Origin: JANNSW01 sp031431235
Lineage (GTDB): Bacteria; Pseudomonadota; Alphaproteobacteria; Rhizobiales; Hyphomicrobiaceae
Length of the DNA: 5,376 nt
Direction: 5' to 3'
NCBI GenBank assembly: GCA_031431235.1
Contig: JANPDA010000503.1
Span: 1 to 5,376 of the forward strand
Below the pieces are notes generated by a model that searched no databases, had not been told where the DNA came from, and worked only from the letters and a program-made list of their open reading frames with translations. The translations under genes and the position numbers were made by a program. Shown piece after piece: positions 1 to 5,236 of this stretch. Each line of letters opens with the position of its first letter. Position 1 is the first letter of the stretch.

Positions 1-309
1 GATGTGCTGGTACGGCCCGGCACGATCTCCCGCTCGGGCTATTGCGACGACCCGATCGTCATCGTCGAGGTGCTCTCGCCATCGACTGAGAAGAAGGACC
101 TGGTCTGGAAGCGCGGCTACTATGCGAGCCTGCCTGCCGTGCAGCACTATCTGATCATCTCCCAGGACGAGGTGCTGGTGCGCCATCACACGCGCAAAGG
201 CAATTGGCGCGCGAGGAAGCTGTCGAGCCCTTCCGATGTGATCGAGCTCACGGCCATCGATGCGGCGCTGAGGCTCAGCGACATCTATCGCGGAACAGGG
301 CTCGTCTGA
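1..309 (+). CDS. Uma2-family (DUF820) putative endonuclease-fold protein, 3' part only
   Basis: The reading frame is open from the first base of the window to a TGA at 307-309, giving 102 residues; the start lies to the left of the window. The family hallmark is the stretch VEVLSPST at residues 22-29, followed by the D33-xxx-K37-xxx-Y41 pattern and a 'LPAVQHYLII' strand-helix. These match the Uma2 family, whose fold is that of PD-(D/E)XK nucleases. The likely active-site acids are Asp1 (family 'PDV', the first codon visible) and Glu23, with Lys37 as the basic residue. Uma2 proteins are widespread and mostly uncharacterised; a nuclease role is inferred from the fold. About the N-terminal half of a usual 180-200 residue protein is missing because of the window edge, not because the gene is broken. 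The next gene begins 31 bases downstream on the same strand. Confidence 0.85.
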   Translation, partial: DVLVRPGTISRSGYCDDPIVIVEVLSPSTEKKDLVWKRGYYASLPAVQHYLIISQDEVLVRHHTRKGNWRARKLSSPSDVIELTAIDAALRLSDIYRGTGLV

Positions 310-340
310 GCGCCAGATGCACCAACGGAACCCAACGCAT

Positions 341-814
341 ATGCCCCTCTACTTCGCCTATGGCTCCAACATGAGCCCGATCCAGATGGAGGAGCGCTGC
401 CCGGGCGCCAAGCCGACCGGCTGCGGGCGGCTGGCTGGATGGCGCTTCGTGATCACGACGACCGGCACCGCCAACATCGTCGCCGATCGAGGTGCGGAGC
501 TGCACGGCGTGCTCTGGCGGTGCACCGACGACCATCTCGCGACCCTCGATCAATTCGAAGGTGTCGCCGTCGGCGCCTATGCGCGCCGGGAGGTCGAGGT
601 GCACGACGCGAATGGCCTCGACCATCCGGCGATCGTCTATGTCTCCGGCCGGCCGCATCCGGGCGTGGGGAGGCTCGACTACATGCTGACGGCCGTGCTG
701 CCCGGAGCGCGCGCGTTCGCGCTCCCCGAGCCCTATCTCGCCGAGCTCGAGCGCTGGCTGCCCGAGGGTCCCCACGAGCCGCCTGCAGAGCGGTATCGCG
801 GCAGACGGACTTGA
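341..814 (+). CDS. gamma-glutamylcyclotransferase-fold (AIG2/GGCT-like) protein
   Basis: This 157-residue protein opens with the family signature YFAYGSNM (residues 4-11), the phosphate-like loop that binds the gamma-glutamyl group in GGCT enzymes. The catalytic acid is Glu73 in 'LDQFEGV', aligned with the Glu of the 'LDEQEGV' motif of human GGCT. A 'YARREVEV' strand follows, as in the family. Known members release 5-oxoproline (pyroglutamate) from gamma-glutamyl amino acids or related gamma-glutamylamines; they are cytosolic, and no signal peptide is visible here. An in-frame ATG at 317 would add eight residues. I prefer 341 because family members begin a few residues before YFAYGSN, although the ribosome binding site (GGA near 327) is weak for either start. 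The exact substrate cannot be read from sequence. The next gene is a GGT-family enzyme 136 bases downstream, an association reminiscent of the gamma-glutamyl cycle. Confidence 0.85.
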   Translation: MPLYFAYGSNMSPIQMEERCPGAKPTGCGRLAGWRFVITTTGTANIVADRGAELHGVLWRCTDDHLATLDQFEGVAVGAYARREVEVHDANGLDHPAIVYVSGRPHPGVGRLDYMLTAVLPGARAFALPEPYLAELERWLPEGPHEPPAERYRGRRT

Positions 815-906
815 CGGAAACACGCCGTAGTGGGCAGGTATCGCTCGCATTTGCATCCAAATATCCACCATGACCGCTCGGGGGCAATCGTTTCCAGCGG
901 GTCATC

Positions 907-934
907 CGGGAACGGCTCGATCTGCCGCTTCCCG
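907..934 (+). promoter_or_regulatory. hairpin in the leader of the GGT-family gene
   Basis: The left arm CGGGAACGGC (907-916) pairs with GCCG-C-TTCCCG (924-934). This makes a 10-bp GC-rich stem with one bulged C (928) around a 7-base loop, TCGATCT. It ends 3 bases before the AGGAG ribosome binding site (938-942) of the GGT-family gene. No T run follows, so it is not an intrinsic terminator. It could tune translation, stabilise the mRNA 5' end or be a processing site; its role is inferred from position only. The rest of 815-906 holds no promoter I can support: TTGACG at 811-816 has no good -10 at the right distance. Confidence 0.45.
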
Positions 935-937
935 TTC

Positions 938-942
938 AGGAG
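938..942 (+). promoter_or_regulatory. ribosome binding site deciding the GGT-family start
   Basis: AGGAG lies 8 bases before the ATG at 951. It supports that start over the in-frame ATG at 870, which would add 27 residues that do not look like the family and has no comparable upstream signal. Confidence 0.75.
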
Positions 943-950
943 CATCATCC

Positions 951-2531
951 ATGCGCGACTTCCATAAGCCCTTGCGTTCGCTCGCCTATGGCACCAAGGG
1001 CATGGTTTGCACCTCCCACGCCATGGCGACGCTCGATGCGCTCGACGTGCTGCGGGAGGGTGGCTCGGCCGTCGATGCGGCGATCGCGGCCTCGGCAACG
1101 CTATGCGTGGTCGAGCCTGGCTCGACCGGCATCGGCGGCGATTGCTTCGCGCTGATCGCCAAGCCGGGCGAAAAGCTTCAGGGAATCAACGGTTCGGGGC
1201 GCTCGCCGGCACGCCTCGACCCGGAGAGGTTCATTGGCGGACCGCCACTCGCCGACACCAGCGTGCATACGGTGACGGTGCCGGGTGCCATCGATGCCTG
1301 GGAGGCATTGCGCACGCGCTACGGCCGGCTGGAGCTGGCGCGGCTGCTGGCGCCGTCGATCCGGCACGCCGCCGACGGCTTCGTGGTGACGCCGCGCGTC
1401 GCCTACGACTGGATCGACGACGCGGCCCGCATCGAGGGCGACGCCGGCGCCCGGCGCCACCTGCTGGTGTCGGGCGGCCCGCCGGCGGAGGGCCATGTCA
1501 TGCGCCTGCCGGCGCTCGCCGACAGCTTGCGGAAGATCGCGAACGGCGGCCGCGACGCCTTCTATACGGGCGCGATCGCCGAGGACATGGTCGCAACCCT
1601 CGACAAGCTCGGCGGGGCGCACGCGCTCGAGGATTTCGCCGCCCACAAGTCCGAGTGGGTGACGCCGATCACCACCGGCTATCACGGCCTCGACATCGCC
1701 GAGATCCCGCCCAACGGCCATGGCATCACCGCCCTCATCATCCTCAACATCCTGAAACGGCTGCAGAGCCGGGGCACCGAGCCGGTGTCGGCGACGCGCT
1801 ACCATCTGCTGATGGAAGCGGCCCGCATGGCCTATGCCGTGCGTGACGCGTTCGTCGCCGACCAGCAGAAGGCGAAGGTGCCGGTCGAGCACATGCTCTC
1901 CGACAAGCTCTCCGACGAGCTTGCCTCGCGCATCGATCCCACGCGTCGCCGCGACGATCTGGGTCCGGTGCCGCGGCCGAAAAAGTCGGATACGATCTAC
2001 CTCTCGATCGTCGATCGTGATGGACTGGCCGTATCCTTCATCAACTCGGTCTATCACGGCTTCGGCAGCGGCATCACCACCGAGAAAACCGGCATCTGGC
2101 TGCAGAACCGCGGGCTCGGTTTCAGCCTGGAGCGCGGGCACCTCAACCAGATCGCTCCGGCCAAGCGCCCGCTGCACACCATCATTCCGGGCATGGGCAT
2201 GCGCGGGCCGGACGCCGAGATCGTGTTCGGCGTGATGGGCGGGCACTATCAGCCGGTCGGGCACGCGACCGCGCTCACCAACATGCTCGACTTCGGGCTC
2301 GACGCGCAGGCCGCACTCGATGCCCCGCGCGTCTTCTTCGAAGGCGATGGCCTCGTGCTCGAGACCGAGGTGCCCGACGGCGTGCGCCGTGACCTGGAGC
2401 GCATGGGCCATGTGACGAAGCACGCGGCCGAGCCCTTCGGCGGCGGCCAGATCATCGTGATCGACAGGCAGCGCGGCATCCTGAAGGGTGGCAGCGATCC
2501 GCGGAAAGACGGGCTCGCGGCAGGGTTTTGA
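951..2531 (+). CDS. gamma-glutamyltransferase-family Ntn hydrolase (cytoplasmic, YwrD-like)
   Basis: This 526-residue protein is of full family length. Near the N terminus it has the GGT signature 'GMVCTSHAMAT…GGSAVDAAIAA…EPGSTGIGGD', then NGSGR with Arg84 (equivalent to E. coli Arg114). The autoprocessing/nucleophile Thr is Thr348 (ACG at 1992-1994) in 'SDTIYLSIVDRDG', followed by FGSGI, LQNRG, the Gly430-Gly431 oxyanion pair in MGGHYQP, and the C-terminal GGSDPRKDG. Family members are made as one chain and cut before the Thr into large and small subunits. There is no signal peptide, so it probably acts in the cytoplasm, unlike periplasmic E. coli Ggt. Several E. coli gamma-glutamyl-binding residues are replaced: NQMDDF reads NRGLGF and the Ser-Ser pair reads His-Thr. 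This variant resembles the YwrD-type subgroup, so gamma-glutamyl specificity is uncertain; a related amide hydrolase or acylase activity is possible. It is the first gene of the probable operon with the two genes downstream. Confidence 0.88.
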   Translation: MRDFHKPLRSLAYGTKGMVCTSHAMATLDALDVLREGGSAVDAAIAASATLCVVEPGSTGIGGDCFALIAKPGEKLQGINGSGRSPARLDPERFIGGPPLADTSVHTVTVPGAIDAWEALRTRYGRLELARLLAPSIRHAADGFVVTPRVAYDWIDDAARIEGDAGARRHLLVSGGPPAEGHVMRLPALADSLRKIANGGRDAFYTGAIAEDMVATLDKLGGAHALEDFAAHKSEWVTPITTGYHGLDIAEIPPNGHGITALIILNILKRLQSRGTEPVSATRYHLLMEAARMAYAVRDAFVADQQKAKVPVEHMLSDKLSDELASRIDPTRRRDDLGPVPRPKKSDTIYLSIVDRDGLAVSFINSVYHGFGSGITTEKTGIWLQNRGLGFSLERGHLNQIAPAKRPLHTIIPGMGMRGPDAEIVFGVMGGHYQPVGHATALTNMLDFGLDAQAALDAPRVFFEGDGLVLETEVPDGVRRDLERMGHVTKHAAEPFGGGQIIVIDRQRGILKGGSDPRKDGLAAGF

Positions 2532-2537
2532 CAAAGC

Positions 2538-2544
2538 AGAGAGG
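2538..2544 (+). promoter_or_regulatory. ribosome binding site of the dienelactone-hydrolase-family gene
   Basis: AGAGAGG lies 8 bases before the ATG at 2553, within the 21-base gap after the GGT-family stop codon. It confirms the start and the close coupling of the two genes. Confidence 0.6.
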
Positions 2545-2552
2545 CAAGAGCG

Positions 2553-3224
2553 ATGGGCACTCGAATCAACTTCCGCGCGGTCGACGGCAGCGATGCCTCC
2601 GGCTATCTCGCGCGCCCCGGCCGGGCCAAGGCGCCGGGCGTCGTCGTCATCCAGGAATGGTGGGGAGTTCAGGACCAGATCAAAGGGATCTGCGACCGGC
2701 TCGCTCTCGCGGGCTACGATGCGCTCGCCCCCGACCTCTACGAGGGCGTGTCGGTGCCCTATCACGACCATGAGGCTGCGGGCCGCGAGATGGGCTCGCT
2801 CGACTTCAACCGCTCGACCGACCAGATCGTCCGGGGAGCCGCGCAATTCCTGAAGCGCTCGGGTGTGAAGGTGGGGCTGACCGGCTTCTGCCTGGGCGGC
2901 GCGGTCTCGGTGCTCGGCGCTTGCCGTATCCCCGAGCTGTCGGCGGCGGCGCCCTTTTATGGCTTGCCGCTCGGCCCGGGAGGCGAGGCCAAGGATATCA
3001 AGTGCCCGCTGCAGGGCCATTTCGCCAATACGGACGACTGGTGCACGCCCGCTGCGGTCGACGCGTTCGAGAAAGCCGCCAAGGCCGCCGGCAAGAGCAT
3101 CGAGATCCATCGCTACGACGCCAAGCACAGCTTCATGAACGAGCAGGAGGCCGACATCCACGACCGCGCCGTCGCCGAGCTCGCCTGGGAGCGGCTGCTT
3201 CAGTTCTGGGCGAGGCATCTTTGA
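2553..3224 (+). CDS. dienelactone-hydrolase-family alpha/beta hydrolase
   Basis: This 223-residue cytosolic alpha/beta hydrolase is of normal length for the family. The complete dienelactone hydrolase machinery is visible: Glu35 in 'VIQEWWG' (the Glu that activates the cysteine in Pseudomonas DLH), nucleophile Cys113 in the elbow GFCLGG, an Asp at 161 or 162 in 'NTDDWCTP', and His192 in 'KHSF'. Family members hydrolyse dienelactones in chlorocatechol breakdown, but most genomic homologues are of unknown substrate and some act on other esters or lactones. No aromatic-degradation gene lies alongside, so the substrate here is open. Position between the GGT-family and M24 genes, with gaps of 21 and 12 bases, suggests co-transcription and a role in the same pathway. 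Confidence 0.9.
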   Translation: MGTRINFRAVDGSDASGYLARPGRAKAPGVVVIQEWWGVQDQIKGICDRLALAGYDALAPDLYEGVSVPYHDHEAAGREMGSLDFNRSTDQIVRGAAQFLKRSGVKVGLTGFCLGGAVSVLGACRIPELSAAAPFYGLPLGPGGEAKDIKCPLQGHFANTDDWCTPAAVDAFEKAAKAAGKSIEIHRYDAKHSFMNEQEADIHDRAVAELAWERLLQFWARHL

Positions 3225-3228
3225 GGGG
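3224..3228 (+). promoter_or_regulatory. ribosome binding site of the M24 gene, touching the upstream stop codon
   Basis: AGGGG begins on the last base of the upstream TGA (3222-3224) and lies 8 bases before the ATG at 3237. The arrangement favours translational coupling of the two genes. Confidence 0.65.
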
Positions 3229-3236
3229 ACGCTGAG

Positions 3237-4481
3237 ATGAAGGGTAATTTCGCGGCAGCGCTGGCCGACGCGCACAAGCACAAGGAGGCGCCCTTCCCGG
3301 AAGCGGAGTACGCCGAGCGGCTTCAGCGCGTGCAGGCGGAGATGACGGCGCGCAAGATCGACGTGCTGTTCGTGATGGCGCCGGAGAGCATCTTCTACCT
3401 CTCGGGCTTTGCCTGCGAGTGGTACCAGGCGCAGTCGGGCCGCGCCTTCCCGCCGACCTCGGGCATCGCCGTCCGTCGCGACCGGGATCAGACCATTCAC
3501 TTCGACACGCCGTCGGAGGCGATGCTGGTCGGCTTCGGCACCGTCTCCAAGGATGTCCGCATCTTCCCGCTGGCAGCCCGGCGCGACGGCCTGCCGTTCA
3601 TCCTCGGCGAGCTGAAGGGTGCGGGTTGGCTGAAGGGCAAGACGACGGTCGGCCTCGAGCTCTACAGCTATCGACCCAATCCGGTGATGAGCCGCCGGTT
3701 CGTGGACGCCTTCGAAGCCGCCGGCACCAAGGTGGTCGACGCGACCGAGATCCTGCATCAGGTCCGCCACATCAAGTCGCCGGCCGAGATGGCCTGCCTC
3801 GAGAAGGCGGGCAAGATCGCCGATATCGGCATGACGGCGGCCAAGGCCGCGATCGCGCCGGGCGTCACCGAGCTCGAGGTGTTCGGCGAGCTGGTCGCCG
3901 CCATGACGAGGGCCGGCGGCGAGTTCCCCGGCATCCTGCCGCCGGTGATGTCGGGCTTCCGCACCAACGCGCTGCATCCGCTGGCGACCCGCAAGAAGAT
4001 CAAGAAGGGCGAGCGGGTGAACGTCGATCTCTGCGGCGTCTACAACCGCTACCATGTCAATCTGGCGCGCGGCTTCTGGGTCGGCGAGCCGCCGAAAGCG
4101 GCCCTCGACCTCCACCAGCGCTCGATCGGCGTCTTCAAGCACGTCATCAAGCCGATGCTGAAGCCGAACCTCGACGTGGTCGCCTTCTGCCAGGCGCTGA
4201 AGGACTACTATGTCGAGCAGGGCATCTGGGAGGAGAGCTACTGGTCGGGCGGCTACGAGTTCGGCATCGCCTTCCCCCCCGATTGGGTCGGCCCCTTCAT
4301 CTACGACCTCTCGATCTCCAAGCCCGGTGAGGTCTTTCGCCCGATGACCGCCGTCAACCACGAGTGCAACTTCTTCGGCCCCGACAAGACCGGCATGTCG
4401 GCGACGATCGACACGTTCCTGTTCTATCCCGACAAGGCCAAGATAGCCTCCAAGCTGCCGCGCGAGATCCAGGTGGTGTGA
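3237..4481 (+). CDS. M24-family (creatinase/Xaa-Pro peptidase fold) protein with degenerate metal site
   Basis: This 414-residue protein has an N-terminal creatinase-type domain (about 20-170, with 'RLQRVQAEMTARKIDVLFV' and 'FYLSGF') and a C-terminal pita-bread domain (about 180-400, starting 'RHIKSPAEMACLEKA'). His247 in 'NALHPLAT' matches the conserved substrate/catalytic His of the fold. Of the five metal ligands of aminopeptidase P and relatives, Asp264 ('VDLCG') and Glu376 ('NHECNFF') remain. The second Asp is Asn275, the GHG His position is Tyr340, and the final Glu is Ile391. It is therefore probably not a dinuclear metallopeptidase. It is closer in logic to creatinase, which works without metal, or to ectoine-hydrolase-like members, which share a 'PPDW'-type segment (here 347-350). 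It likely hydrolyses a C-N bond in a small amino-acid-like compound; the substrate is inferred, not known. It is the last gene of the probable operon and ends 14 bases from the convergent antitoxin gene. Confidence 0.85.
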   Translation: MKGNFAAALADAHKHKEAPFPEAEYAERLQRVQAEMTARKIDVLFVMAPESIFYLSGFACEWYQAQSGRAFPPTSGIAVRRDRDQTIHFDTPSEAMLVGFGTVSKDVRIFPLAARRDGLPFILGELKGAGWLKGKTTVGLELYSYRPNPVMSRRFVDAFEAAGTKVVDATEILHQVRHIKSPAEMACLEKAGKIADIGMTAAKAAIAPGVTELEVFGELVAAMTRAGGEFPGILPPVMSGFRTNALHPLATRKKIKKGERVNVDLCGVYNRYHVNLARGFWVGEPPKAALDLHQRSIGVFKHVIKPMLKPNLDVVAFCQALKDYYVEQGIWEESYWSGGYEFGIAFPPDWVGPFIYDLSISKPGEVFRPMTAVNHECNFFGPDKTGMSATIDTFLFYPDKAKIASKLPREIQVV

Positions 4482-4495
4482 CGTGGCATCGGATC

Positions 4496-4813
4496 TTACG
4501 CGATCGTTTCCAGGCCCTTGTGCTTGACCAGCGACAAGAGCTTGAGCGCTGCTCCAGATGGTCTGCGCTCCTCACGCTCCCACTGTGAGACGAGCGTCAC
4601 CGACACGTTGAGATAGTGCGCGAACACAGTCTGACTGACACCCTCGCGCTCGCGGATCGCCGCGATATCCCGTCCGGTCAGCGCCTCGACAGCGGTCAGA
4701 CAACGCTCGTCGAAATGGCGCATCGTTCGCTTGTCGACCAAGCCGATCCGGTGCAAGCCTTCGACAGTCTCGTGGAGCGCGGCACGAAGCTCGCTCTTAT
4801 AGCGCTTCGTCAT
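4496..4813 (-). CDS. XRE-family antitoxin / transcriptional repressor of a RelE/HigB-like TA module
   Basis: This 105-residue protein has a helix-turn-helix XRE domain at about residues 48-95: 'DIAAIREREGVSQTVFAHYL' leads to the turn and then the recognition helix 'VTLVSQWEREERRPSG'. The N-terminal part (1-45, 'TMRHFDERCL') matches the antitoxin type paired with PF06296-family RelE/HigB-like toxins. Such proteins bind and neutralise the toxin and repress their own promoter. The ATG at 4813-4811 is supported by a very strong Shine-Dalgarno sequence, and the frame overlaps the 3' end of the toxin gene by 17 bases, the usual toxin-then-antitoxin order. The gene is intact to a TAA at 4498-4496 even though its partner toxin is broken. 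An alternative reading is that it now serves as a solitary regulator. Confidence 0.88.
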   Translation of the reverse strand: MTKRYKSELRAALHETVEGLHRIGLVDKRTMRHFDERCLTAVEALTGRDIAAIREREGVSQTVFAHYLNVSVTLVSQWEREERRPSGAALKLLSLVKHKGLETIA

Positions 4814-5191
4814 CGCACATCACCTCCCACAATTCCTCGCTCGCGACGGCATCGTCCAACTGCTCTGTATCGAGTCCAAGATAAATCCGGGACGTGCTCC
4901 TCAGATCCTCGAGCTCGCCCGGCTCGACATTTTCACGCTCGCTCTTGGCGAACCCGAACAAAAAGATCGCACCATCCTCGGTGCGCAATGCTATCGACGT
5001 CCGGTAGCCACCAGATCGTCACTTGCCCGACCGTGCCACCCGCTGCTTGATCACACCGCTCCCAAGGTCGGCATCGACGAGACCACGCTCTCCACGATCG
5101 ACAGCCTTACAGATCGACCTGTCCGAAATGCTTTCCGACGTGCGAAGCGTCGGAACCATCTCGTCTTGAAGACTCGCAATGGTTTGCTCAC
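4797..5191 (-). pseudogene. RelE/HigB-like type II toxin gene, disrupted by a frameshift and a nonsense codon
   Basis: Reading the minus strand from GTG at 5191-5189 gives 'MSKPLRVFKTRWFRRFARRK' up to 5132. One base then appears to be missing (two leftover bases, 5131-5130), and the frame resumes at 5129 with 'ISDRSICKAVDRGERGLVDA'. This runs on through 'DLGSGVIKQRVARSGK' to a TGA at 5021-5019. The same frame continues beyond the stop with 'RSGGYRTSIALRTEDGAIFL', 'FGFAKSERENV' and the C terminus, ending in a TAA at 4799-4797. Joined, this is about 131 residues with every landmark of the PF06296 RelE-like toxin family: FKTRWF, FAR, the GxxDADLGxGxxKQRVAR core, SGGYRT and the FGFAKxERxN strand. 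These toxins cut ribosome-associated mRNA. The TGA sits where the family has Gly, so GGA to TGA is the simplest change. The length (395 bases) is one short of a whole number of codons, consistent with one deletion. TTG at 5179 is an alternative start. Confidence 0.85.
4819..4828 (-). promoter_or_regulatory. near-perfect Shine-Dalgarno of the antitoxin, inside the toxin gene
   Basis: On the minus strand GGGAGGTGAT (4828-4819) contains GGAGGTGAT, a nine-base match to the complement of the 16S rRNA 3' end. Nine bases separate GGAGG from the antitoxin ATG at 4813. It would allow the antitoxin to be translated strongly without help from translation of the toxin frame, which now terminates early. 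Confidence 0.75.
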
Positions 5192-5196
5192 CCGCT

Positions 5197-5211
5197 ACTG
5201 TAATTTATAGT
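5197..5211 (-). promoter_or_regulatory. near-palindromic operator candidate over the -10 of the TA promoter
   Basis: On the minus strand the sequence ACTATAAATTACAGT is a 15-base imperfect palindrome: ACT-a-TAA-A-TTA-c-AGT, six of seven arm pairs matching around a central A. It covers the -10 element, where XRE antitoxins of this kind usually bind to repress their own operon. Operator function is inferred from symmetry and position. Confidence 0.45.
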
Positions 5212-5230
5212 GCTCTGCGTTACATTTCAA
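5204..5230 (-). promoter_or_regulatory. putative sigma-70-like promoter of the toxin-antitoxin operon
   Basis: On the minus strand TTGAAA (5230-5225) is followed after 15 bases by TATAAA (5209-5204), or after 17 bases by TAAATT (5207-5202). The -35 starts 6 bases beyond the stop codon of the upstream dehydrogenase gene. Transcription would begin about 5198-5195, leaving a very short leader before the GTG at 5191, or about 18 bases before the TTG at 5179. The AT-rich stretch stands out against the GC-rich surroundings. Confidence 0.55.
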
Positions 5231-5236
5231 GTCCCA

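Noticed and set aside
811..844. Promoter with TTGACG (811-816) for the GGT-family gene
   Set aside because: The nearest TAT-like hexamer (839-844) is 22 bases away and matches poorly, so the promoter cannot be supported.
870..950. Upstream ATG at 870 as the start of the GGT-family gene
   Set aside because: The added 27 residues do not resemble a signal peptide or the family, they cover the hairpin and the AGGAG site, and the ATG at 951 has correct spacing to AGGAG.
1101..4361. A 1086-codon minus-strand open frame running antisense to three genes
   Set aside because: It mirrors the strong GC-rich codon bias of the plus-strand genes, which removes stop codons from this antisense frame. Its translation is rich in Arg, Ala, His and Asp without any recognisable domain, and the plus-strand genes have full family motifs and ribosome binding sites.
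4482..4495. Bidirectional terminator between the convergent M24 and antitoxin genes
   Set aside because: The gap is only 14 bases, and neither it nor its edges show a stem followed by a T run.
4797..4988. A separate 63-residue minus-strand gene starting at TTG 4988
   Set aside because: It is the C-terminal part of the toxin; the same frame continues upstream as SGGYRTSIA to the TGA at 5021-5019 and then resumes toxin sequence. No ribosome binding site was seen to support a fresh start.
4616..5050. Plus-strand open frame of 144 codons across the TA region
   Set aside because: It lies antisense to the well-supported antitoxin and toxin sequences and has no recognisable motif.
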